Shown in pieces: positions 31,405 to 42,038 of a stretch of 64,000 nt of DNA (position 1 is its first letter; every line of letters begins with the position of its first letter). The notes below the pieces were generated by a model. The model was not told the DNA's origin. It searched no databases and was given only the letters and a program-made list of their open reading frames with translations. Origin of the DNA: Chrysoporthe austroafricana (Eukaryota > Ascomycota > Sordariomycetes > Diaporthales > Cryphonectriaceae); NCBI GenBank assembly GCA_001051155.2, contig JYIP02000011.1:310001-374000 (forward strand). The letters run 5' to 3'. A program made the position numbers and the translations under genes.

Positions 31405-31831
31405 TATTATAAACTAATAAATAGACTAGAGTATAATATTTAAATTACCCGGAACGGCCTATTTGGTATTAGGGTTTCCAAACTCTATAAAAGAACCTTA
31501 TAATATTCATATATGCAAGGATTAGGGTTAGGAATATAGGATAGCTAATCTAACCAAGCTATCCGACAAGATAGCTAAGCTATCCTAGCTATCCCAATTA
31601 AAGAGCTAGATATATAAGACTTAAGCATTTACTAGATAGATAGGAATAGCTTTTCAGTTATCAATTTAAGTATCAATTAGACCCTATTATTAATAGCCAT
31701 ATTGGCTTATGAATATTTCGATATTCAGTAAACTTATCCTGAATTTCAAGGCTGTACTTAGTATCGCTCTTATTAGCATAAACCCTTTAACTTTACAGTA
31801 TATTTTAAGATTTGCTGCAGCGTTTATAATA
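31405..31831 (+). repeat. A3 3' LTR
   Basis: It is 427 bp, TATTATAAAC to TTATAATA, pairing with 17196-17622. TATATAAG is at 31611-31618 and the motif AGTTATCAA is at 31656-31664. Confidence 0.95.
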
Positions 31832-31836
31832 ATATA

Positions 31837-32270
31837 TTTGTTATTCAAATTCCTAGCATAAGTACGTTTACCTGTTAAGACTCTAGTACGAATCGGCTTT
31901 ATAAAACGATTATTATTTCTTATATAATTTCTTTTATCCAATAGTACTATTATGCTTTTCCTTGCCGTATAACCCAGGGTTTTATTATATCGTACTACTG
32001 CTACTTAAGACGTCCCTAACTATTAGCTTCTTTTGTAAACAAAAGTTATAAGGGGCTAGCAATTAATAGCAAAACCTATAAATAAAGTGAATTTATAATG
32101 GATTCGCCTAGTAAATCTATAGTAAATCCCCTAATAAATATGCAGTGAATTTACTAAATGGATGCTATACCCTTACCGGGGGCCTTATATAATGCTCTGA
32201 TATACTTTTAGCATAGTTCACTTTCTGAGAAAATTATGCTTTATAATATATTTCAGTACGTTTATTATTA
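31837..32270 (+). mobile_element. Family B element B1, right end
   Basis: Remainder of the B1 3' untranslated region (31837-32063), resuming exactly where 17195 stopped, then the 3' LTR. Positions 31837-32063 match B3 51640-51412 reversed and hold no gene. The right flank TTTCT (32271-32275) is where B1 meets the A5 gag fragment. Confidence 0.9.
32064..32270 (+). repeat. B1 3' LTR
   Basis: It is 207 bp, TAATAGCAAAACC to TTTATTATTA (RIP forms of TGATAGC and CTATCA). The same length as both B3 LTRs. A TATATAATG box is inside. Confidence 0.93.
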
Positions 32271-33114
32271 TTTCTAATCTCGCTTTTTCTTTTCTTAATA
32301 ACAATTGCATGCAATATAGCCTTTCTTGCCGCAATTATAGCAAGTAATTCCTTTGCGCTATTTACGTATAAAAGTATTTAATTTTATAAGTTTAATATAT
32401 ATCGTATTTGAATAAGCCGTACTATTCCGGTTTTTCTGTTAGAACTTGTATTTTTTCGAATTGAGTTAATATTTCGGGATGCTATTATAATTTTTCTATT
32501 ATTACTGGCGCCGCTTATAGAGTCGATTGTCGATATAGACCGCTTTATTAATAAACTCGCTAAGTTTTTCAAGTTAGTCTTTTTTATAAAGCTTATCTTT
32601 AATTTCTTTTTTAAGTCTTGCGTAATAAGCGTCTATAAAAAATTCGTTTTCGTAATTAAAGTAAGCAATAATTTACTTAAACCTGGCCGTATAATTCGCA
32701 ATTAAGCTTATTTATTATAATATTTCCAATTGCTATATTGCAATATATCGTTTATCCAAGTCTTTAAAAGTCTTAATAAAAGCTAATTCAAAATTGGCAT
32801 AGCGCTAGAAAATGCGTTTAGTATTTTCAGAGCGAAAGTTTTCGTTATTATCTAAATAATCGCGAAAGATTGGTTTTCACTATTGGAAAGCAGTCTTTTC
32901 AAAGCGGCTTCTTGCGAAATCAATTTTGTTATAAGTAATTCTGAACTGGGCATTATAATGCTTGAAATAAGCCTTAAATTGCGTTAAGAAAGCTTGAAAG
33001 TCTTTTTAAGTGCTTTTATAAAGTTTAGGCTTATCGAATTTGAAAGCCTTAGCTTATTAGAAAGCATTAAAGCGGAAAATTTTATTCTTAACTTTTTCAA
33101 GTTATTAATACAAG
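32271..33114 (-). pseudogene. gag: A5: family A gag fragment
   Basis: Internal gag fragment read leftward, cut by B1 at its knuckle end and by the A6 5' LTR at 33115. The knuckle near the left end keeps CYNCGKKGYIACNC, with all three Cys present and only His changed to Tyr. It is the best-preserved knuckle in the window. The remaining gag start and 5' LTR are not found on the other side of A6. Confidence 0.85.
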
Positions 33115-33565
33115 TATTATAACTCAATACGGACCTAAAGATAGCGTAAAATATAAGAACGACCATTCAAGCAACTTAGTAATAGCTTTACCGGAAGAAA
33201 GAAGTATATATCGATTATATAATTACGGGTTAAAAGTAAATAAGATAAGAATTACCAAATTATTAAGTAATCCAGTAAGCCAAGCTTACTGAATTACCAA
33301 ATAAGCTAATAATTCAAGAAAGAAAAGCTAAGTATATAAGGATAAGCTATTTATTAAATAAAGTTCTATAGCTTTTTAGTCGTAAATTTAAATACTATTT
33401 GGACTTTGCTATACATTCAAATAATAGCCTTATTGGCTTATAAACATTGCGAATATTTATTAAACGTATTTCCGGTATTTAAGGCTATATTTGGCGCCGT
33501 TTTTGCTAATATAAACCCTTTTAATACTATAGTTTATTCCTAGGATTATTGCAGTATTTATAATA
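33115..33565 (+). repeat. A6 5' LTR
   Basis: It is 451 bp, TATTATAACT to TTATAATA; partner is 47326-47776. TATATAAG is at 33333-33340 and the mRNA 5' motif AGTCGTAAA at 33378-33386, 37 nt downstream. Confidence 0.94.
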
Positions 33566-33567
33566 TT

Positions 33568-33576
33568 TTTACGACT
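33568..33576 (+). other. A6 primer binding site, covarying self-priming site
   Basis: TTTACGACT, 2 nt after the LTR and the exact reverse complement of AGTCGTAAA at 33378-33386. It differs from the A3/A7 site (TTGACAACT) at two positions, and the LTR motif differs at the two matching positions. Confidence 0.72.
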
Positions 33577-34709
33577 CTTATTCAAAAACGGTTTAGTATA
33601 TATTCTTTAAGCAATATTAGAAATACGATAGCGCTTTAAATTCCGTTTTCTTCCAATAACTAAGTTCTTTAAGAAAAAGCTCCGACTATCCTTATTAACG
33701 AACAGCTTTAATAACAAAATATAGCCTTATATTAATAGCTTAAAGAAATTAAGAATGAAATTTTCCGTTTCAATGCTTTTTAATAAGCTAAAGCTTTTAA
33801 GCTTAATAAGCTTAAGCCTTATAAAAACATTCGAAAAAAACTTTTAGGCTTTCCTAACTTAATTTAAAGCTTATTTCAAACATTATAGCGCTTAATTCAG
33901 GACTACTTACGATAAAATCGATTTCGTAAGAAGTCGCTTTGAAAGAACGGCTTTTCAATAATAAAAGCCAATCTTCGTAATTATTTGAACAATAATAAGG
34001 ATTTCCGTTCTGAAAATACTAAGCGCATTTTTCAGCGCTATGCCAATTTTGAATCGGCCCTTATTAAGACTTTTAAAGACTCGGATAAAAAACGTATTGC
34101 AATATAGCAATTAAAAGCATTTCGATAATCCGGCTTAGCTATAAATTATACGGCTAAGTTTAAGCAAATTATCGTTTATTTTAATTATAAAAACGAACCC
34201 TTTATAAATGCTTATTATATAAGATTTAAAGAAAAAGTTAAAAACGAACTTTATAAGGAAAACTAATTCGAAAAACTTAGCGAATTCATTAATAAAGCGG
34301 TCCGTATTGATAATCGACTTTATAAGCAGCGTTAATAACGATAGAAGAACTATAATAGCGTTTCGAAATATTAATTTAATTTAAAGAAGCGCAGGTTTTA
34401 GCAGAAAAACCGAAATAGCACGGCTTATTCGGGCACGATATATGCTAAACTTATAAAATTAAATACTTTTATGCGGGAATAACGTAAAGGAGTTATTTGC
34501 TATAATTGTAATAAGAAAGGCTATATTATACGTAATTATTATTAGAAAAGAAAGAAATGAAATTGGAAACTAATTCCGGAAAGATAAGTTAATATCGCTT
34601 AGCAATAAGAACTTAATTAGCTGGATAATAATATCTTATCGGAATAAATAGCAAACTTTGATTATAGTAGTATAAGCTAGATAACTTGCTATTAAGACTA
34701 TTGTTTATT
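33577..34709 (+). pseudogene. gag: A6 gag
   Basis: Gag core about 33740-34340 (the LSEFINKAVRIDN-type end is recognisable). The knuckle at 34498-34539 reads CYNCNKKGYIIRNY. Very heavily mutated; no long open stretch. A7 cuts the following linker at 34709. Confidence 0.85.
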
Positions 34710-35130
34710 TGTTATAAACCAATGCACGGAACGAAAAGGAAGAAAAACCCCAATACCCGCTTGGACGGGGGAATGAGAATATATGCCCCGCAAGGATTAT
34801 ATAAGCCAGGGTTAGGGTTATAAGGGCTCAGCCCAGCTTACTAAAGCCCGGTAAGCAGCAATAAACCCTATTGGGCAACTATAGGTTAAGAACAAAAGAC
34901 CAGATATATAAGGACAGAAGAATTACTTTCGGCTAGAGAAACAGGAAATCCTTCAATTGTTAATCTAAGTATCAATTGGACTTTACTATTGATAGCCATA
35001 TTGGCTTATGAATATTGCGATATTCAGTAAACTTATTCTAGAACTCAAGGCTATATTTAGTATCGCTCTTATTAGCATAAACCCTTTAATTCTATAATAT
35101 ATCTTAGGATTTGCTATAGCGTTTATAATA
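34710..35130 (+). repeat. A7 5' LTR
   Basis: 421 bp. The U3 has GGGTTAGGGTT (telomere-like) and a GCTTAC/GTAAGC inverted repeat. TATATAAG is at 34905-34912; the motif AATTGTTAA at 34955-34963 is the RIP form of AGTTGTCAA. Confidence 0.95.
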
Positions 35131-35132
35131 TT

Positions 35133-35141
35133 TTGATAATT
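35133..35141 (+). other. A7 primer binding site, probably self-priming
   Basis: TTGATAATT, 2 nt after the LTR; two C-to-T steps from TTGACAACT, complementary to the unmutated LTR motif. Confidence 0.6.
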
Positions 35142-35169
35142 CTTATTCAAGATCGGTTCAGTATATACC

Positions 35170-36220
35170 CTTTGAGCAATACCCAGAATATAATAGCGCC
35201 CTAAATCCCGTTTTCGTCCAATATCTAAGCCTTTTAGGAAGAAATACCGGTTGCCTTTATTAACGAATAGCTCTAGCAGCAGAATATGGCCTTATACTAG
35301 CAATTTAAAGAAGTCAAGAACGAAATTATCCGCTTCAATGCTTTCTAGCAGGCTAAAGCTTTCAAGCTCGACAAACTAAGCCCTTATAAAAGTATTCGAA
35401 AAGACTTTTAGGCTTTCTTAACGCAACTCAAAGCTTATTTTAAGCATTATAGTACCCAGTTCAGAACTATTTATAATAAGATCGATTTCGCAAGAAGCCG
35501 CTTCGAAAGAACAGTTTTCCAGTAATAAGAACTAACCTTTCGCGATTATCTGGATAATAATGAAAAGTTCCGCTCAGAAGAGACCAAACGCATTTTCCAG
35601 CGCTATGCCAATTTCGAATCGGCTTTTACTAAGACTTTTGGAAACCCAGACGAGCGATATACTGCAATACGGCAATTAGAGGCATTTCGATAAACCGGTT
35701 CAGCTGCAAACTATACGGCCAAATTCTAGCAAATCATTGCCTATTTCAATTACGATAACAATCCCTTTATAGATACCTATTATGCAAGACTTAAGGAAGA
35801 AGTTAAGGACGAATTCTATAAAGAAGATCGGCCTAAGGAACTTAGCAAGTTTATTAATAAGGCAGTCCGTATTGATAACCGACTATACGAATAATAGCAG
35901 TAATGGCAGAAAAGTTACAGTATTACTTTGCAATATTAATCAAATATTAAGAAGCGCAAATTCTAATATAAAGGCAAAAACAGTACGGCTTATTCAGGCA
36001 TTATGCATGCTAGGCCTATAGAATTAGATACCCTTATATGCGGATAACGTAAGGGGGTTATTTATTATAATTGCAGTAAGAAAAGCTATATTGCTCGCAA
36101 TTATAAATAAGAGAAAAAGCGAGAATGGAAGCCAGTCCTAGAAAAATAGCTTAATATTGCTTAATAACAAGAACCCAATTAGCTAAATAAAAATATCCAA
36201 CCGGAATAAGTAATGGATTC
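35170..36220 (+). pseudogene. gag: A7 gag
   Basis: Gag core about 35300-35890 (AFLTQLKAYFKHY; DERYTAIRQLEAF; ELSKFINKAVRIDNRLYE). The knuckle at 36063-36104 reads YYNCSKKSYIARNY, with only one Cys left. The open 79-codon frame at 35782-36021 is a shifted reading of the capsid end. Confidence 0.87.
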
Positions 36221-39200
36221 TGATTACGGTAGCTTTAGCTAGATAGCTTGCTACCAAAATTACTGCTTATTATACCTTTCGGAAAAGGAAAGTTCAGGAT
36301 AATTCTTATATAAACCCTAAAGATAAAGATAACTCGCTATAAGCAGGAAAGGCCTATTCTATAATACTATTATCCAAAATAGCAATTCCGATTGCTCTAG
36401 CGAAAAACCTTTACAAAATAAGGAAGACTTAGGGAAATACCTTTTGAATTACTATCTGGAATAACAGTAGAGCAATTTAGTAAAAGAGGAAATCGGCATT
36501 ACGCAATCAGAATCGCTAATACTTAGCAGTATTATCGAAAAGTTAATATATCCCGATAGACAGCCGGATAATCTACTAATTCCAACTTTCAATAAAGAAT
36601 TGTCAGAAGAAATAGCCTATTTCTAGCAAAAAAATTGCCAAAATTGCAAATGGATATCCAAATATACGGAAATTGAATATATTATTTATAGACTTATAAC
36701 GGAAGAATTCTTCCAAAGCATACCTTTTCAGAACAATAAATGCCTATCCCAAGAAAACGGAAGGATCAGTTATTCATACCTTTATTATTATAAACTTGCC
36801 TGGATTAGCTGCGTTTATTATAATTGCTAGATATATTTTAGCAAGAAAGTCAAACAAGATTGGTTCTCATTCAGAAAATAGGACTAATTAATTTACTTTA
36901 TTATAGAAAGAAAGGGAAGATTTAAAAAAGTTTTATATATTGAAAATAACAATGCATATATTAGATTACCGGACAATTGCTTACGAATGTATATTAACGG
37001 AAAGATTATATAGAGATAATGCTATATAATAGTATATTCCATATATATATAGGACAAAGCTAAAGAATAGCATAGATTGCAAAAAAACGAGAAGAATCGA
37101 TAGCGAGGCTATGCCTAAGCAAAAAGGCTAGTATAGCAAGTAGCGAGAAATGCTTAGGAAACTTCAAAAAGGAAAGATTGCCTGTAAAGGGATAATAGCC
37201 GATTAGGATTACGAAATCCCTATATATTACTATCGGAAGAAACGAAAAGCATATCGTTCTGGACGCATATATCAATAGATAACGATATAGCATACTATTG
37301 GATAGCGGTATACAGGGAAATTTCATTTCGCTAAGAACTATTAATAGGGAATGTATCCTCTGGATATAAAAGAAAGATTCCTATAGGCTTAATATTATAG
37401 AAAGAAAATCGGTTATATATAACTAAAGTATAATCGATAAGGAAACTGATTATTTACTTATCTCGATCCAAAATCTTATAACAAATATTACTTTTAATAT
37501 TACAGATACAGCATAGCATAAATTGATTTTGGGAATATTTTGGCTTAAGGAATATAATTTTCGAATCGATTGGACTACTGGCCAGATTTTATAAAAACAA
37601 GCCGTACTTATTGAAAAAGTTGCAATCGTTAATAGAAGAAAAGACTTAATTATTAAAGATAATATAAGAAAAGCACGTTCAAATAGGCTTACAAATACCC
37701 TTAAGACTAAAAGATAAGCTATAATATAGGGAAGGGTTACGGATACTTTAAACTTCCAGACGAAAGTTAAGGATAGACCAAGATTACAAGTAACTATCGA
37801 TTAACAGAAATACGGTTAAGTACGGAACAATACGAAGAAATGCGAATTATGGAATTATAAAGAAATATAACTCCTATAATATAAATACGCTAGAAAGCAG
37901 TTTAGTTCGGCACTTAACAGATATCCGAAATTACTAGAAATACGGAAGCCCCAGAAACGGGAGGCTAGCGAAAGAAAATATGCATAACGGTATTTTATAT
38001 TCTTACAGATCGCAAAAAATGAAAAAGGACCAATATTAATACTCGAGAACGTACTAAGAGAATATTATAAGTTTAAGAAACTATAGCAAGGAAAGTTTGA
38101 TACGGGATTACTAGAGCATAACTTGTACGATTACGAAATCCTTTTAAAAGAAGGAATATAGCCAAAATTCTTCCCTATTTATAGACTTAATAAAGTAAAA
38201 CTCGAAATATTTAGGGAATACATTAACGAAAACTTAAAACGAGGTTATATACGATTATCGCAATTATTAGCAGGATATTTTATCCTATTCGTATTCAAAA
38301 AGAATAGCAAATTACGACTTTATATAAACTACCAATAGCTTAACGATATTATTATCAAAAATCGATACTTATTGCCGCTAGCAAGCGAAATAAGGGATCG
38401 ACTGATTGGAGCAAAATAATTTATTATATTTGATCTCAAAAAAAGATATTATTATATTAGGATTAAGGAAGATAATATCTGGAAAATAGCTTTCAGAATA
38501 CGCTATAGACATTTCGAATATATAATTATGCTATTTGGGCTTACGAATGCGCTAGCATTTTTCCAAGAAATAATCAACTATATCCTATGCGAGTTTCTGG
38601 ATATTATTATTATCATTTACTTTAATAATATCCTTATTTTTTCTAAAGATTTTGAAATATATAAGCGATATATACAGGAAGTATTCCAAATGCTGCAAGA
38701 TAATAAATTCCTAGTTAAACCAAGAAAATGCTATTTCCATTAATAAAAAGTCAATTATCTAAGCTATATTATCGAGCCAGGATAAATTAGCATATAATAA
38801 GATAAAGTCAAAGCAATACGAAAATGGCTTATTCCAGGAAATATTAAGGATATTAGAGTATTCTTTGGATATGCTAATTTCTACCGATAATTTATCCGAA
38901 ATTATAGCAAGATTGCATACCCTTTTATAGACTTTATAAAGAAAGACCGGAAATTCAAATAGACTTTTGAAGCATAAGAGGCATTCGACGAAATCAAAGA
39001 ACGAATTATATCGGAACTTATTCTCTGCAAAGCAAATCCAGAAAAACCCTTTGAAATAGAAACCGATATATCAGATTATACATTTGGCGAATAATTAGGC
39101 TAGCGAAATAATTAAGGATGCCTTAGGGTTATAAGCAATTTTTCAAAAAAATTAAATGGCCCAGAACTCAATTACGGCATTCCAGATAAGGAATTAATAG

Positions 39201-40860
39201 CAATTGTCAAGGCATTCGAAAAATAGCAACGATATTTAATTGGGGCCAAGTATTAGATTATAATGCATTCGGATTACAAAAATTTAATAATATTTATAAT
39301 TACTAAAGCCTTGAATAAACGATAGATCAGATAAGCAGAATTCCTTTCGCAATTCGATTTGAAAATTATTTATTGCAAAAGATCTGAAAATAATAGAGCA
39401 GATACGCTTAGCAGATAACCGGATTACCAAGATTCAGAACTAAGAGAATTCCAAAATATTTTCAGATAGGATAAAGATAGCAGCCTTATGAATGAAACAA
39501 GGGAACTTAATACGATTATCAAAATTAATAATAAGCAGAAGAAGCCAGAAAATATAATTACTAAAGAATAAGATAAATATATCAAAACTATGCATAATGC
39601 ACTAGCATACGGCTATTAAAGAATCAGAGCTATTTATGAAAGAATTAGGAAATATTAGAATTTTTTAAGGTTTAGACAAAAAATCAAAAATATTTTACGG
39701 AAATGCGATAGCTATAAGAAGAACAAAATTGAATATTATAAGCCCTATAGACTGCTCTAACTATTCCTTATTCCGGAAGCGGTTTAGCAATCTATTAGCT
39801 AAGATTTTATTATTAAGCTACCCTTCTTACGAAAACCCTTAACTAAAATATAATACGATAGCATTTTAATAATGGTTTGCAAACTAAGCAAGTATACTTA
39901 CTTCTTCCCTTACAAAGAAAGCAATATAGCAAAAGACTTTGCATATATATTCCTGAGAACGGTTATAGCCAACCATAGCATGCTTAAAGAAATTATTTCC
40001 GATAGAGATAAAAAGTTTATATCAAATTTCTAGACCTTATTTACAAAACTATTCGGAGCTTAATAAAAGATATTTATAGCATTTCACCTATAAACGGATA
40101 GATAAACAGAACGAACGAATCAGATTATTAAATAATATTTGCAATACTATATAAATTACGAATAGAATAACTGGGTTAACTTTTTACTATTAGCACAATT
40201 CGCATATAATAGCACAAATATAAGCACGATAAAAAAATTACTATTTTACGTATTCTATAGCTATAATCCGATAGCTTACTATAATGAAATATTAGGAATA
40301 AATGCAAAAGCCGCAAAAAAGCGAATTAGGAAAATTAAGAGAATTCAAAAAGAATTCCAGAAAAAACTAAAGTTCGTATAAGAAAGAATGACAAAATATA
40401 CCAATTCTAAAAGAATTAAAAGACCAATCCTATAAGAAAGGGATAAAGTTTACCTTATCCGACAAAAAGAATATATCAAAACGACAAAACTTTCCTACTT
40501 ACTAGACTATAAGAAAATAGAACTATTCAAGATCCTAAGGAAAATCTTAAATATCAATTTCGAACTTGCATTACCTTATAGAATAAGAATTTATCCAGTA
40601 TTTCATATTTCATTTCTCGAATTAATACTAAAATCGACCAAAACAGATAAAATTATCCAAATTGAGAATAGCGAACTAGAATACGAGATCGAACGAATTC
40701 TCAAATATTGCAAGCCGGATTACGATTCCCAATACTTTATCAAATGGAAAGGCTACCCGACAAGTGAGAACTTATAGGAACCCAAATCCAACTTACAGAA
40801 TGCATTCCAAGCATTAGCAGACTACCGGAATAAATAATAATAATAAGAAAGAAAATAAAT
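36221..40860 (+). pseudogene. pol: A7 pol: protease, RT, RNase H, integrase, chromodomain
   Basis: Linker 36221-37230. The protease retains the catalytic triad DSG at 37301-37309 within LLDSGIQGNFIS. RT spans about 38040-38760 (the open piece 38528-38743 begins MLFGLTNALAFFQE); the catalytic box at 38618-38629 is YFNN. RNase H is near 39050-39240. The integrase finger is near 39590-39720 and the core runs to about 40300 (SKYTYFFPYKESN). The chromodomain near 40640-40790 includes YFIKWKGYPTSENL. Confidence 0.91.
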
Positions 40861-40870
40861 ACCTACCAAA

Positions 40871-41416
40871 TTAAGAGGATCGCCCTATTTCGGAACGAGA
40901 ACTACTCTCGCTTAGAAAACCAAATTAATCCATTACGGAATTATTAGCGCTTATAGAATTCCAATCAAAATTACAAAAAGAAAAGTCTATAGCAATAGCC
41001 GCAAACTTTTCGGAAATTACCGCTTGTACCTTAGCGGCTATACGATTGCATTCTTCCTTTTCTAAGCCCTAATTTACTAGCTTTATCCTTTTTTCCTGAA
41101 GAAAGCGATATTATTTCTTCAATCGCGCGAGACGAGCTAGAGATTCGGTTATGCGAGTCTGGAACTCGAAAAGCCGCCTTTCTTTTTCGATCTCGCGGCT
41201 ATCAATCCGGGATAACTTATCGGTAATTCGTAATATTACGACAAAAATCAGAAAAAGAAGAGAAAGGAAGCGAATCGGAATAGAAAACCTACAAGACAAT
41301 AACGGAACCCGGCCAGTATCGCAAGAACGCTTCCGCTTTGTATAACTGGAATAACTCTTAACCCTATCCACTATACGGTACGATAGGCCCTTTTCAAAAT
41401 AGAAAGAGCAAGGCAT
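40871..41416 (-). pseudogene. A7 antisense gene: divergent Zn2Cys6-like protein (181 codons)
   Basis: ATG 41414-41416, first stop 101 codons later, frame continuing to TAA 40871-40873; convergent with pol. The N-terminus MPCSFYFEKG gives C-x2-Y-x6-Y-x8-Y-x2-Y-x6-C. With Tyr read as former Cys this is exactly the canonical Zn2Cys6 spacing C-x2-C-x6-C-x8-C-x2-C-x6-C, ending KRKRSCD. The downstream part (REIEKERRLFEFQTR) is charged and helical-looking but its sequence is unrelated to the A2-A4 coiled coil. This copy therefore defines a separate subfamily that shares only the cluster and position. Confidence 0.68.
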
Positions 41417-41576
41417 AATTTCGTATTTCTAGGATTCGATAAAAGAAAATCGCTTAAGACGAGCAAGACTCTTAAAGGAAAGAGAAAACGAAAAGTTACG
41501 AGGTTTGCTAACCTTGCCAAATATCCTAATCAGGAAAGAACGATAAGCAATCAAGGATTGCAAGGGGCTTACAAAA

Positions 41577-41596
41577 GATTATCGAAGACAATAATC
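41577..41596 (+). other. Stem-loop beside the A7 polypurine tract
   Basis: GATTATCG (41577-41584), loop AAGA, CAATAATC (41589-41596): seven of eight pairs, counting G-T, and the last one restored if a single C-to-T is reversed. The tract CGATAGGAAAGGGATAA follows. Confidence 0.6.
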
Positions 41597-41612
41597 GATA
41601 GGAAAGGGATAA

Positions 41613-42033
41613 TATTATAAACCAATATACGGAACGAAAAGGAAGAAAAACCCTAATACCCGCTTGGATAGGGGAATGAGGATATATGCCCCGCAAGGAT
41701 TATATAAGCCAGGGTTAGGGTTATGAGGGCTTAGCCCAGCTTACTAAAGCCCAGTAAGCAGCAATGAACCCTATTGGGCAATTATAGGTTAAGAATAAAG
41801 GACTAGATATATAAGGATAGAAAAATTATTCCCGGTTAAAGAAATAGGAAATCTTTCAATTGTCAATTTAAGTATTAATTGGACTTTACTATTGATAGCT
41901 ATATTGGCTTATAAATATTGCGATATTCAGTAAACTTGTCTTGGAACTTAAGGCTGTATTTGGCATTGCTCTTATTAGCATAAACCCTTTGACTCTACAG
42001 TATATTTTAGGATTTGCTACAGCGTTTATAACA
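41613..42033 (+). repeat. A7 3' LTR
   Basis: It is 421 bp, TATTATAAACC to TTATAACA; pairs with 34710-35130. Followed by TTATT, the target duplication. Confidence 0.95.
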
Positions 42034-42038
42034 TTATT

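Larger units (their letters stand above)
17196..31831 (+). mobile_element. Family A element A3, complete but split by A4
   Basis: The outer limits are two 427-bp LTRs flanked by ATATA (17191-17195 and 31832-31836) in the B1 3' region. Without A4 the element is about 7.31 kb: 17196-21175 plus 28501-31831. Gene order is gag, protease, RT (interrupted at 21175), RNase H, integrase, chromodomain and the antisense gene. A3 and A4 share LTR type and length, so they are one subfamily, inserted one into the other in opposite orientation. Confidence 0.95.
33115..34709 (+). mobile_element. Family A element A6, left part (5' LTR and gag)
   Basis: 5' LTR, primer site and gag of A6, interrupted at 34709 by A7 (TTATT duplicated at 34705-34709 and 42034-42038). 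Together with 42039-47776 it makes about 7.33 kb. The left flank is ACAAG within A5 gag, but the right flank at 47777 is TATTA within family B, so no matching target duplication exists. Confidence 0.92.
34710..42033 (+). mobile_element. Complete family A element A7 (7324 bp), inside A6
   Basis: Plus strand, two 421-bp LTRs starting TGTTATAAACC, flanked by TTATT (34705-34709 and 42034-42038). Gene order is standard. Its U3 is unlike those of A1-A4 and A6, while the R/U5 part is shared. Confidence 0.96.

Noticed and set aside
34800..34820. Internal telomere
   Set aside because: Only one or two TTAGGG units inside LTRs, not an array.
41111..41416. Membrane protein in A7, suggested by a hydrophobic run (PIRFLSLLFLIFVVILRI)
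   Set aside because: The run lies in the position of the coiled coil of the other antisense genes and may result from RIP changes; the cysteine spacing and location fit the antisense family better. Kept as a low-priority alternative.
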